NCBI GenBank assembly: GCA_944322585.1
Contig: CALUPB010000002.1
Location: 130,729-194,728, forward strand
DNA length: 64,000 nt
Origin: an uncultured Bacteroidales bacterium
GTDB taxonomy: Bacteria > Bacteroidota > Bacteroidia > Bacteroidales > UBA932
Direction: 5' to 3'
Shown: one piece after another, positions 18,280 to 27,192 of the stretch
Layout of the letters: each line of letters opens with the position of its first letter
Position numbering within the stretch: position 1 is the first letter of the stretch
Program-made: the position numbers and the translations under genes
The notes under the pieces: model-generated
What the model saw: only the letters and a program-made list of their open reading frames with translations
Databases searched by the model: none
What the model was told of the DNA's origin: nothing

Positions 18280-19114
18280 GGCCGTGCTTGTTGCCGTGCC
18301 TGTACTGATGGCCGTGGCCGTCGCAATACCTGTACTGGTCTGCGACCAGTTCAGGATAGGAGGCCGTTCAATGGATCCTGTCCTGATTGCCGGAGACCAT
18401 ATATTCGTCAACAAACTGCTGTTCGGGGCACGTATATACACTGACTATGATTTCTCGAAACCGGATGTCCGGTCTTTCAGGATGCCCGGCCTCAGGAGAA
18501 TACGTCCCGGTGATATCATCGTGTTCAACAGTACTGATGCCCGTGGTGATGATACTGTCAGCTTCAGGATCAACTACGTTTATGCCAAACGCTGTATCGG
18601 AACTCCGGGGGATACCGTATGGATAGAGGACGGATACTATCGCAACAGCAGCGTTTCCGGCATTGTCGGAACACCGGTGCATCAGAAAGAACTGTCCGGG
18701 ACTCCGGACAGTGTACTCAGAGAACGTGGAGTCTTTCTGGATGCAGGGAAGTTTGCCGGTTGGCCAGGCTGGACACTGAAAAAGTTCGGGCCTCTGTACC
18801 TGCCGCGGAAAGGGGATGTCATTACTCTTGACTCCAGGACAGCCATGCTCTATGGAAAACTGATACAGTATGAGACCGGGTACTGGCCCGAAGCGGGGAA
18901 CGGAAAGGTAACGCTCGGCGGCAGACCGGTAAAGGAGTATATCTTCCGTTCCGGATATTATTTCATGGGTGGCGACAATGTGGCGGACTCCAAGGACAGC
19001 AGGTATATCGGGCCTGTCCCGGAGGAATATATAGTCGGCATCGCCACTCATATCATCTTCTCCGAGGACTATGACGGCTCGCCCCGAAAGGACAGACTTT
19101 GGAAACGCATTTAA
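18251..19114 (+). CDS. Signal peptidase I (S26 family)
   Basis: A 287-residue protein from the ATG at 18251; 18212 and 18263 are alternative starts and all overlap the upstream gene. An N-terminal membrane helix (residues 10-30) is followed by GGRSMDPVL with the catalytic Ser40, then YAKRCIGTPGD with the catalytic Lys113 and box D, and the later GGDNVADSKDSRYIGPVPEE (box E). All active-site motifs are intact. Bacteroidales normally have a separate housekeeping lepB; this copy closes the NVEALA/RND block. A dedicated role in cutting the NVEALA leaders is plausible but unproven. Confidence 0.85.
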   Translation: MKEVMYRIFRAVLVAVPVLMAVAVAIPVLVCDQFRIGGRSMDPVLIAGDHIFVNKLLFGARIYTDYDFSKPDVRSFRMPGLRRIRPGDIIVFNSTDARGDDTVSFRINYVYAKRCIGTPGDTVWIEDGYYRNSSVSGIVGTPVHQKELSGTPDSVLRERGVFLDAGKFAGWPGWTLKKFGPLYLPRKGDVITLDSRTAMLYGKLIQYETGYWPEAGNGKVTLGGRPVKEYIFRSGYYFMGGDNVADSKDSRYIGPVPEEYIVGIATHIIFSEDYDGSPRKDRLWKRI

Positions 19115-19222
19115 TATTCTATATTCCAGCTCCGCAGGGACATCCTCGAATATCTGGAAGAATAGCGGATATCTCTGATTTTAAGCACCTGAAGGCAATA
19201 AAGCCAAAGGGATGTCCCCGGC
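19115..19222. other. Convergent intergenic region with 9-bp inverted repeat
   Basis: The 108 bases between two convergent genes hold GGGACATCC at 19137-19145 and GGATGTCCC at 19210-19218, a perfect 9-bp inverted repeat 64 bases apart. No strong terminator with a T run is visible. The repeat could be the ends of a small inserted element or a long-range stem. No gene seen. Confidence 0.35.
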
Positions 19223-20770
19223 TCATTTGATAATCCAGCGGTCGATGTTGCGGGTTTCGGAACTGAAGTTGACACCGATCTTGTAGACCTTCCGTCTGTC
19301 CTTGGCGAACGGAAGGTCATACTGTCTTTCCTCTATCTGCTCAATGGCCTGCTCCGCGCTGCCGTCCAGTTTGAACTCCATCACATACACATAGTCCGAA
19401 GTCTGCACCACCATATCTATCCTGCCGCGGGAGGTATGGTATTCCACCTGTGTGTACAGCCCCGCGAGCCTGAACACGATGAACAGCACGTTCTGGTAGT
19501 GCAGCTCGATATCCTTTGCCATCTCGTAAGGGCAGTCCGCAAGGAAACTCTGCAGCCGCTCCATGAAACCGTCCAAATTGCCGGCCTTCACGTCCTGGAT
19601 GAATTCCCATACCGCGAAACCGCTCTCGCTCTCCTCCACCGGAGTGTAGAACGGGACAAGGAAGTCCATGAAGCCCTCCTCCACCTCCCTGTTCGGGAAA
19701 CCGAGCTCGTAGATACGCGGCTCCGGGATAAATCCCTTGATGGTGAGATAGCCGCTCTGGTAGATGACTCCGACGGGATTCCTGGAAGCCGAGTCGATGC
19801 TGTCCAGGACCTTTGCGGTCGTCTTTTCATGGGCCAGTTTGTAGAGGGAGTATTTGTGGCTTTTCAACAGTTCCACGAGGTAGGTCGGCGTCCCCGTCTC
19901 GAACCAGTAGCTGCCGTACCGGCCTTTCATGAAAGTGTTGAGCAGGCTGAAGGGATTGTATATCCCCGTGCTGCCGGGGTAGAAATGATAGCCGTCATAA
20001 TTCTCCTTCAGTTTGGCGCATGCCTCCTCATAAGTCTGTCCGTTATTCTCTGCCAGTGCCCTTATGTCCTCGTCGAAGTTGTCGAGCAGTTCCTTCTCGC
20101 TGATGCCGCAGATGGACGTGTAGTTCTCGTCCATTGAGATGTCAAAGAGATTGTTGAGGTCACTGAATACGCTGACCTTCCCGAACTTGGTGACTCCGGT
20201 GAGGAGGGCGAAACGGATATATCCGTCCATGGACTTGAGAACACCGTAGAAAGGTTTCAATATGCTCCTGTATTCATTCTGCAGAGTCTCGTCGGTGATA
20301 GCCTGCAGCAGCGGCTTGTCATACTCGTCGACCAGTATCACGGTCCGTTCACCCGTTTTCAGAGCCGCTCTCTTGACTATACCGGCAAACCTCATGGCAA
20401 GGGAGACTTCAGCCGGGTCGCTGCCATATATCTTTTCCCACTCAGTCAGATTCCTGTTTAATAGGTCTTCGAGACTTTCCGGCCTGTCATATTTGCCGAT
20501 GTTCAGGTCAATATGGAGGATAGGATGCTGCTTCCATTCCTTTTCGAGTTCCGAGACGGCCAGTCCGTCGAACAGCTCTTTCTTTCCCAGGAAATACGCT
20601 TCAAGAGTGCTGACCAACAGACTTTTCCCGAACCGGCGCGGGCGGCTCAGGAAATAATACCTGCCAGTGGTGACAAGTCTGTATATCAGAGCTGTCTTGT
20701 CCACATAGAAGAACCCGTCCTTGCGCAGGCTCTCGAAATTCTGTATTCCTACCGGATAAAGCTTTCCCAT
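19223..20770 (-). CDS. AAA-type ATPase with C-terminal PD-(D/E)XK nuclease-like domain
   Basis: A 515-residue protein of a type common in many copies in Bacteroidetes (AAA_ATPase-like PF09820 plus PDDEXK_9 PF08011). The start MGKLYPVGIQNFESLR and YVDKTALIYRL are typical. The Walker A region is RPRRFGKSLLVSTL, Walker B is TVILVDEYDKPLLQ. The C-terminal part has GRIDMVVQTSDYVYVMEFKL, an intact D...ExK nuclease core. Its function is not known; defence or mobile-element links have been guessed for the family. It is a lone convergent gene between the NVEALA block and the metallophosphoesterase. Confidence 0.85.
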   Translation of the reverse strand: MGKLYPVGIQNFESLRKDGFFYVDKTALIYRLVTTGRYYFLSRPRRFGKSLLVSTLEAYFLGKKELFDGLAVSELEKEWKQHPILHIDLNIGKYDRPESLEDLLNRNLTEWEKIYGSDPAEVSLAMRFAGIVKRAALKTGERTVILVDEYDKPLLQAITDETLQNEYRSILKPFYGVLKSMDGYIRFALLTGVTKFGKVSVFSDLNNLFDISMDENYTSICGISEKELLDNFDEDIRALAENNGQTYEEACAKLKENYDGYHFYPGSTGIYNPFSLLNTFMKGRYGSYWFETGTPTYLVELLKSHKYSLYKLAHEKTTAKVLDSIDSASRNPVGVIYQSGYLTIKGFIPEPRIYELGFPNREVEEGFMDFLVPFYTPVEESESGFAVWEFIQDVKAGNLDGFMERLQSFLADCPYEMAKDIELHYQNVLFIVFRLAGLYTQVEYHTSRGRIDMVVQTSDYVYVMEFKLDGSAEQAIEQIEERQYDLPFAKDRRKVYKIGVNFSSETRNIDRWIIK

Positions 20771-20828
20771 AAATGACGTTTTAACAAAAACATATCGGCC
20801 CGTTATGGCAAAAATAGCAATAAAATAT

Positions 20829-20836
20829 TAAATTTG
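20829..20836 (+). promoter_or_regulatory. Candidate -7 promoter element for metallophosphoesterase
   Basis: TAAATTTG matches TAnnTTTG and sits 18 bases before the ATG at 20855, so the mRNA leader would be very short. No -33 TTTG at the ideal distance is seen. Confidence 0.4.
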
Positions 20837-20854
20837 TCTAAAATCAATTCCGAT

Positions 20855-21742
20855 ATGAGACAGTCTTTTATACACTCAATGGCCATTGCCGTCATTTCCC
20901 TGTCCGCATGTTCAGGCCAGCCTGCCGTAATATTCCAGATATCCGATCCGCAAATGGGCTTCAAGGCCGGAAACATGAATATGGAATACGAGTCCGACAT
21001 GCTTTCAGAGGCGGTGACCGGAATAAACAATGTCCGTCCGGATGCCGTCGTATTTACGGGAGACCTCGTACACAACCCCGCAGATACGGCACAATGGAAG
21101 GAATTCTCGGAAATTGTCTCCGGTATCGACAAAGACATACCCGTATTCTTCATTCCCGGGAATCATGATGCCGTGACAGGTGAGGGGACTGCGGACATGG
21201 CTCCATACTTGAAGCACATTGGGGCTGACAGGTTCAGCCGGAAAATCAATGGAGTGCACCTGACAGGCATCAATTCCGACCTTATAAAATACACGGCCGG
21301 AAGTGCGGCGGAACAGGAACAGAAGGCATGGACAGACAGCGCCCTGACGGGAAATTCCGGCAAAAAGATGTCGATAGTGTTCTCCCACCATCCGTTCTTC
21401 CTGAAAAGTCCGGACGAACCGGAAGAATATTTCAATATCCGGCCCGATGTGCGGCACGGCTATCTGGAAATGTTCAGGAATGCCGGTGTGGACGGAGTAT
21501 TCTGCGGACACCTTCATGACAATTCCGTCTCGGAATGGGACGGCATCCCGATGGTGACGACAAGTGCGGTCGGGCTGCCCCTCGGGGAAGCGGCTTCAGG
21601 AATCCGGATCATAGTATGCAGCCGGGAAGGCCTGTATCACAGATATTTCCCTGTCGGAGAAATCCCGGCAGACAGACAGGCTGCCATCCGGTCAGTGACC
21701 GCTCATCCGGACACTCCGGGAGCAGCCGGATACCAGCGGTGA
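20855..21742 (+). CDS. Calcineurin-like metallophosphoesterase
   Basis: A 295-residue exported protein; the signal peptide ends near LSACSG and may carry a lipid. The ATG at 20855 is preferred to a TTG at 20834, which lies in the candidate promoter. All metal-binding motifs of the family are present in order: ISDPQMG, VFTGDLVHN (GDxxH variant), IPGNHDAV, FSHHPFF and CGHLHDN. It should hydrolyse a phosphoester outside the cytoplasm; the substrate is unknown. It lies upstream of the regulator at 21849 and may share its transcript. Confidence 0.85.
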   Translation: MRQSFIHSMAIAVISLSACSGQPAVIFQISDPQMGFKAGNMNMEYESDMLSEAVTGINNVRPDAVVFTGDLVHNPADTAQWKEFSEIVSGIDKDIPVFFIPGNHDAVTGEGTADMAPYLKHIGADRFSRKINGVHLTGINSDLIKYTAGSAAEQEQKAWTDSALTGNSGKKMSIVFSHHPFFLKSPDEPEEYFNIRPDVRHGYLEMFRNAGVDGVFCGHLHDNSVSEWDGIPMVTTSAVGLPLGEAASGIRIIVCSREGLYHRYFPVGEIPADRQAAIRSVTAHPDTPGAAGYQR

Positions 21743-21848
21743 GAACAACAGTAAGGATACGGCCGCAACGTATCGCCGCTGGACGGTATATTAACAGACT
21801 TCCGGAAACCGGAACAATGAAAATAAAAGCTGTTCGAAAACCAGACAA

Positions 21849-24803
21849 ATGCACAACAGGATATCCAAGGCAATTCTGACATTCACGGCTGCCTGCATGA
21901 CTCTTATTCATGCAGGAGCGGCTCTACAGGCCAATGATATGGAACATATGCTCTTCGACCCCGTTCCTGCGGACAGACTGCCCTCCGTTGAAGTACGGAA
22001 ACTGTATCAGGACGAGGAAGGATTCATATGGATACCTACATATGACGGGATTGCAAGATACGACGGGTATGACACTGTCATTTACCGCATTTCATCCGAT
22101 GGAGACGGGCATTCCGTCAGTAACCGCATGAATACCCTCTGCGAATATGAGGACAGTGTCCTGCTTGTCGGCTCCGAACTCGGACTGCTGACCCTCGACA
22201 AAAAGACAGGAAAGCTCAGCAAGCCGTCTACCGGGCCGACAGACGAATGCAATATCTCTTCCATCGTGATTTCAAAGGATTACGGCATATTCATCGGAGC
22301 GGACAAAGGACTGTTCGTAATGAAACCGGAGACCGGAAGATCCGTACGGATCGATCTCAGGGACTATGAGGGCAAGCCGGTAGAAGCTATAACTTCCCTG
22401 TGCATCTGGCAGGAAGAATTCCTCTGGATATGCTCTTTCCAATGCGGACTCATCAGATATAACATAAAAGACGGTTCATACAGACTGTATCCGGAAGGCT
22501 ATATCCTGACCAAGGCACATGTGGCGAAAACGGCTCCGGACGGCAACTTATGGGTAGGGACATGGGGGGAAGGACTGGCGAAGGTCCTCAATCCGGCTTC
22601 CGATGAGGCAGCGGAATACTATGTCTGGCGTAACGATCCGAAGGTTCCGACGTCCATCCTTGACAATATAATATATGACATGGATGTCACCGACCCTTCA
22701 GGAATGGTGTGGGTAGGAAGCAGGAAAGGTCTGAGCGTACTGACAGACCAGACGGAATATTACTCGTTCCGTAACTGGATGCCTTCCGACAAGCCGGGAA
22801 GTCTTCCGTTCAACGAAGTCAATTCCCTTATGCGGGGAAGGGACGGTATTCTCTATGCCGGACTGCTCGGCGGCGGCGTAACAAGGATAATGACAGAAAG
22901 CCTGCAATACGGGAAAGACCCTCTCACGGACATAAGGCAGCATTACAGCACGGGGTCAGTCCGCAGCATCTGCCGTGCAGGCGACGGAGCGCTGTGGTTA
23001 GGCATCCTCGACTACGGACTGGTATATTACGATATGAAAGAAGGATGGCATGTCCATTACAGCAGGCACCCGGATCTCGGAATTCTGCCATATACATCCA
23101 CGATAAGCTCCATTGTCAGGAGATCTGACGGCACACTGTGTTTCGGATCATGGAATAACGGGATATGGACATATGACTGTGAAACCGGTTCAGTACGCAT
23201 TACCGACAGGTTCAACCGGGACAATTTCTATGACGACTGTGTACAGACAATGGAGGAAGACCCTGAAGGGAATCTGTGGATCGGCACAAGACGGGGAGTA
23301 TTCATCGAGGACTGTTCCGGAGGATTCCACACTTTGGGAGAATGGACAGGCGCGGCTACCCCGGTAGACAGCATTGCCGTATTCGACATAAGCTGCTCCG
23401 TCACGGGGGACATCTGGATTGCCACCAACGGAGCCGGGATATTCATGGTATCGGGACATGAAATAACCGGAGTGCCGTATGATACGGGAATTGCCTCCAT
23501 GCCTGTCAACTCGATATTCGCCGCTCCTGACGGCAGCGTATGGGCAGGGAGTGTCGGGAAAGGGCTTTTGGTCAAACCTGCCGGAGAAGATGTGTTCAGG
23601 AACCTGTCAGGATTCCCCTGTCTGTCGGAAGGGACGGTGCACAGCATAATCTGCGACAAGGATTCAAGGATATGGACAAACATGGACAACTCGGTCTTTT
23701 CCTTTTTCCCTGACAGCACGGGAAATCCGGCACAGCTGAAAGTATGCATATTGGACACTGAAACCGGGCACTTTGCATTCAACCGCAATTCAGCTGCAGT
23801 CCTTGACAGCGGGAAAGTGGTATTCGGATGTTCGGAAGGGTTGAGAATATTCCGGACCGGCAGTGTCCCCGGAGAACAGGAATTCACTCCTGTCCCTGTC
23901 ATTTCGGATTTCAGGGTAAACGGCCGGTCCCTGCGTTCTCTCCCTGAAAGGGAAAGGGCAAGAATAACGGAACAGGACATCAACTATGCGGACGGCATCA
24001 GGCTGTCCCACAGGCAGAACAGTTTCACCGTCGATTTCGCGCTGCCGGCAGACCCCGCCGGATCAGGCAGGCTGTTCCGCTATAGACTCGAAGGATATGA
24101 CCCCGGTTTCATGACAGCGGATTCCCGCTACCGCCATGTCTCATACAAAGGCCTTCCTCCGGGAAAGTACATTTTCAGGCTCTCGGCCATCACTGCTTCA
24201 GGAAGGCCCGGAGGCGGGGAGAAAATATTGCCGATCAGGATATTGCAGTCTCCGTGGCTGTCCTGGTGGGCCTGGATATTATATTTTGCGGCCGTCGCCG
24301 CCATGGCTACGGCTGCAGGCATATTCGTCCGCAACCGGAAGATGACCGAAGAGATACAGTCCGCCAAAGAGGAGACGGAACGGATCCGGAAACTGCTGCG
24401 CGACACGATTGAATCCGGCTCGGGGAATGACAGCATGGTACTGAAAATCAAAAAATTGGATCATACACCTGAAGACGAGGCTTTCATGGCAAGGATCATG
24501 AAGATAGTCAACGAGCACCTCAGTGACGGAAATTTCTCACTGGCGGACTTTTCCGGACAGTACGGGGCATCGAGGACTGTGCTTGCAGAGAAACTGAAAG
24601 AACTCACAGGCCTGACCCCATCCGCCTTCATTACGGACGTGAGGCTGCGGGCGGCAAAAAAACTGCTGGAAGAACAGCCGGATATCCGCATAGCGGATCT
24701 GGCGTATTCTTCCGGTTTCAATGATTCCAAATATTTCAGCACCTGTTTCCGCAAAAAATTCGGAATATCCCCGACCGATTTCGTAAGACAGCGCCGGGGA
24801 TAA
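21849..24803 (+). CDS. Transmembrane propeller/Y_Y_Y sensor with AraC output and no kinase
   Basis: A 984-residue protein. A signal peptide is followed by about 14 regulator-propeller blades (e.g. LYQDEEGFIWIPTYDGIARY, GNLWVGTWGEGLAK) up to residue ~690. A Y_Y_Y domain comes next (FTVDFALPADPAGSGRLFRY), then one membrane helix (WWAWILYFAAVAAMATAAG), a short coiled coil and an AraC-type HTH pair (LADFSGQYGASRTVLAEKL, SGFNDSKYFSTCFRKKFGIS). Hybrid two-component systems of Bacteroides normally place HisKA, HATPase and receiver domains between the helix and the HTH; all three are missing. It probably senses a glycan fragment and controls the adjacent minus-strand locus. Confidence 0.85.
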   Translation: MHNRISKAILTFTAACMTLIHAGAALQANDMEHMLFDPVPADRLPSVEVRKLYQDEEGFIWIPTYDGIARYDGYDTVIYRISSDGDGHSVSNRMNTLCEYEDSVLLVGSELGLLTLDKKTGKLSKPSTGPTDECNISSIVISKDYGIFIGADKGLFVMKPETGRSVRIDLRDYEGKPVEAITSLCIWQEEFLWICSFQCGLIRYNIKDGSYRLYPEGYILTKAHVAKTAPDGNLWVGTWGEGLAKVLNPASDEAAEYYVWRNDPKVPTSILDNIIYDMDVTDPSGMVWVGSRKGLSVLTDQTEYYSFRNWMPSDKPGSLPFNEVNSLMRGRDGILYAGLLGGGVTRIMTESLQYGKDPLTDIRQHYSTGSVRSICRAGDGALWLGILDYGLVYYDMKEGWHVHYSRHPDLGILPYTSTISSIVRRSDGTLCFGSWNNGIWTYDCETGSVRITDRFNRDNFYDDCVQTMEEDPEGNLWIGTRRGVFIEDCSGGFHTLGEWTGAATPVDSIAVFDISCSVTGDIWIATNGAGIFMVSGHEITGVPYDTGIASMPVNSIFAAPDGSVWAGSVGKGLLVKPAGEDVFRNLSGFPCLSEGTVHSIICDKDSRIWTNMDNSVFSFFPDSTGNPAQLKVCILDTETGHFAFNRNSAAVLDSGKVVFGCSEGLRIFRTGSVPGEQEFTPVPVISDFRVNGRSLRSLPERERARITEQDINYADGIRLSHRQNSFTVDFALPADPAGSGRLFRYRLEGYDPGFMTADSRYRHVSYKGLPPGKYIFRLSAITASGRPGGGEKILPIRILQSPWLSWWAWILYFAAVAAMATAAGIFVRNRKMTEEIQSAKEETERIRKLLRDTIESGSGNDSMVLKIKKLDHTPEDEAFMARIMKIVNEHLSDGNFSLADFSGQYGASRTVLAEKLKELTGLTPSAFITDVRLRAAKKLLEEQPDIRIADLAYSSGFNDSKYFSTCFRKKFGISPTDFVRQRRG

Positions 24804-24837
24804 TCCGAAGTTTCATTCAGCAATACAGTGATAACTG

Positions 24838-26262
24838 TCAATTGCAGTTCCAGACGGTAATCTCGACTTCAGAGACATTGACGTCGGCATCCTGTATGGT
24901 CTCGCCCGTATTGCTTACACGGGAAGTCGGTGTACATTTCAGATAACGGTACGATGTCATGCCTCCGTCGAATTCTATCCTTCCGGATGTGACCATCGCC
25001 CCGGCATCCACTGTAGGGGCTGTCCTGTCAGACGTGACGGTCGTGACATGCACCCACGAACTGTTGCCGCCTTTATTATAGTCATTCGCGTCATTGCTTC
25101 CGTAGATGTCGAGAGTCAGTATCTTCTGTCCCCCTGCCCCTCCGAACTTGTTCCACCATGTTACCGTCACCCCTTCGCGCTGCGCCCCGAGATCTATATA
25201 CCAGCAAGGGGCTGAGTCCCATGACACATCCGGGCACCAGTACATGTCGGCATGTCCGTTGTCGGCATCTTTGATACCGTCATAGAGATAACTGTCCGCA
25301 CATCCTGCGAGGGACGATGACGCCCAGAAATTATTATACGTAGAAGCGCCTCCTATAGGAAGAGGCTCCGATACCCACGGATCGGCCGACATGTCGATAT
25401 TGTCCGTCAGGTTCTGCACCGCATCCCACGGGGAATAGGCAAGCGCCAGGGAGACACCGCCTTTCCTGAAGACATCCGCGGCCTCTGCGGAAAGGCTTGC
25501 AGTCTGCCCGGCGACTATGCCGCCGTCCAAAGAGGCCTCATAGTCTGCCGTCCCGCCTGCCGAATATACCCTGAAAGATACCGGGACAACGGAAAGGGAA
25601 ACATCCGAAGGCAGGAGGACATCCTTTACGGAATATGTCGATCCGGACGCGGTCATGGCCAGAGTGCGGGTCGCGGCCCCCCCTGAAGAGAACCCGAAGG
25701 CCCCTTCAAAACTTACCATATCATACAGCCCGCCCACAGTCACTTCTATCCTGCTGACTTCTTCAGGGACATTGCTGATGCTGATATCGAGGCCTCCCAC
25801 AAGCCTTCTTACCTCCGAAAGCGCCACTGGGCCTGAGACGTCGCTCTGTACCGCAGCCGACCCCAAGACCATGTCGGGGATGGCGTCAGACATGTCCAGA
25901 ACAGTGACATTGCCGGTCCTCACAGCATCTTCGGAAGCCTCGAACGATATGTTCCGGGAATCTTCCGCCATAAACACTACCATATCGTATGCGGCCTTGT
26001 CCATAATCACCGGCTTCAAAGCGTTGAAAGAAGAAGCTCCATGATACGCAAGGCATTCACCGGACATGCCGTTGAAAAGATAAAAATACACATCATAGGA
26101 ATCCACCCCTTCGAGACCGTCCGTCCCGGAAGGCCATGCAGGCACTATCTCCCACATCCCGCTGCCCGGGAGAGACCCGGATTCCCGGCCCGGATCGCAT
26201 CCGGCCAATGCTGCACAGAAAACTGAAAATACAGCCGCTTCAAAAAAGAATACATTTTTCAT
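24838..26262 (-). CDS. FimB/Mfa2-like lipoprotein with C-terminal discoidin (F5/8C) domain
   Basis: A 474-residue protein with lipobox ALAGC. The ATG at 26262 is chosen over an upstream TTG that overlaps the previous gene. Residues ~30-265 resemble the neighbour at 26268 (SYDVYFYLFNG, YDMVVFMAEDS, DMSDAIPDMVLGS, EVRRLVGGLDISISNVPEEV), the fimbrillin/FimB-like plan. Residues ~325-474 look like an F5/8 type C domain (CWYIDLGAQREGVTVTWW, ILTLDIYGSNDAND, YRYLKCTP, VSEVEITVWN). Probably a surface glycan-binding lipoprotein and the last gene of the locus. Confidence 0.7.
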   Translation of the reverse strand: MKNVFFFEAAVFSVFCAALAGCDPGRESGSLPGSGMWEIVPAWPSGTDGLEGVDSYDVYFYLFNGMSGECLAYHGASSFNALKPVIMDKAAYDMVVFMAEDSRNISFEASEDAVRTGNVTVLDMSDAIPDMVLGSAAVQSDVSGPVALSEVRRLVGGLDISISNVPEEVSRIEVTVGGLYDMVSFEGAFGFSSGGAATRTLAMTASGSTYSVKDVLLPSDVSLSVVPVSFRVYSAGGTADYEASLDGGIVAGQTASLSAEAADVFRKGGVSLALAYSPWDAVQNLTDNIDMSADPWVSEPLPIGGASTYNNFWASSSLAGCADSYLYDGIKDADNGHADMYWCPDVSWDSAPCWYIDLGAQREGVTVTWWNKFGGAGGQKILTLDIYGSNDANDYNKGGNSSWVHVTTVTSDRTAPTVDAGAMVTSGRIEFDGGMTSYRYLKCTPTSRVSNTGETIQDADVNVSEVEITVWNCN

Positions 26263-26267
26263 GGCCG

Positions 26268-27134
26268 TCAATCTTTAGAAAGTTCTGTCAATACGCTGTG
26301 CCACTCGAGTCCTGCACCGGAGGACTTCACCGCAGCGGCCCCTGCCGCTGCTGCCCCCGTGACATTGACCGCGAGTTCATACTGTCCATTGGCCGCTATC
26401 CTGCCTTCCGGAGAAGAATTCCAGTTCCTGCCGTCTATCCCATAGGTCAGGGCAAGGGTCTGGACGGATCCGTCCGTCGGCATCACGACAGCCTTTCCGG
26501 CATATTTCCCGTCGCTCCCCCTTGCGAGGACAAGAGTCTTGGAGGCAAAACTTTCTCCGTCCTTCACTCCGGCCCCGGTAAGGTCAACAGCATTATACAT
26601 GTTGCCTACAGTCAGGGTTATCGACTCTGCATCAAGGGATTCAAGTCCGGACACGGTCACCGACAGACCGGCCACCGCACGTACAAGAGTCAAGGATGCC
26701 TCTACATCGGAAGTGCCCGCGGCAACTCCCTGCACAGTCCCGACCATAAGGTCAGGAATATCTGCGGACATGTCCTTCACTGCAATCCTGGCAGAAAGGA
26801 CACCGGCCCCGTCAGAAAATCCTGTAAAGTCGAGATTGGATTCGTCCGATGCGGCCACCGCATAAATGTCGTAACTCCCCGGATCCACATAGAAAGGTTC
26901 GATGGCGGCAGCCCCGGCCACAGCCTGCTGCCCCCTGACTGTTCCGGAGGAGGAAAGCAATACCCTGTGAGGGTATTCCGCCTCCGCGGCATCACCGGCC
27001 CGGGTATGGAGAGTCAGGGCTGCCTGCTCTCCTCCGCGCTCCTGCAGGAAGGTCTGTCCGAGCTCCCCTGCACATCCTGACAGCATCATGGCCGTAACAC
27101 CGGACACTGTCAGGCAAAACATTGACTTTTTCAT
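26268..27134 (-). CDS. FimB/fimbrillin-like lipoprotein
   Basis: A 288-residue protein from the ATG at 27134 (MKKSMFCLTVSG, lipobox MLSGC). The body has the same blocks as the next gene: PGSYDIYAVAASDESN, VKDMSADIPDLMVGT, TLVRAVAGLSVTVSGLES and LTVGNMYNAVDL. These two genes are therefore a tandem pair, one with an added discoidin domain. Family members are fimbrial anchors or minor surface proteins in Bacteroidales; inside a SusC/D locus a glycan-binding or surface role is likely. Confidence 0.7.
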   Translation of the reverse strand: MKKSMFCLTVSGVTAMMLSGCAGELGQTFLQERGGEQAALTLHTRAGDAAEAEYPHRVLLSSSGTVRGQQAVAGAAAIEPFYVDPGSYDIYAVAASDESNLDFTGFSDGAGVLSARIAVKDMSADIPDLMVGTVQGVAAGTSDVEASLTLVRAVAGLSVTVSGLESLDAESITLTVGNMYNAVDLTGAGVKDGESFASKTLVLARGSDGKYAGKAVVMPTDGSVQTLALTYGIDGRNWNSSPEGRIAANGQYELAVNVTGAAAAGAAAVKSSGAGLEWHSVLTELSKD

Positions 27135-27167
27135 AAAGGTTATCATTCGCATGTTTATAATTGTACT

Positions 27168-27187
27168 CAACTTTCGCAAAGCGAAAA
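27168..27187 (-). repeat. TTTGCGAAAGTTGAG-type motif upstream of FimB-like gene
   Basis: On the minus strand this reads CTTTTCGCTTTGCGAAAGTT, with a short palindrome TTTCGC-AAA-GCGAAA. Similar motifs lie at 38925, 44016, 51779 and 56527-56585. Here it sits about 35 bases upstream of the FimB-like ATG, between it and the end of the glycosidase gene. Confidence 0.5.
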
Positions 27188-27192
27188 GGTTA

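Noticed and set aside
19223-20770. AAA/PD-(D/E)XK gene as a part of the NVEALA system
   Set aside because: It is convergent, separated by a gap, and the family is found in many unrelated places in these genomes.
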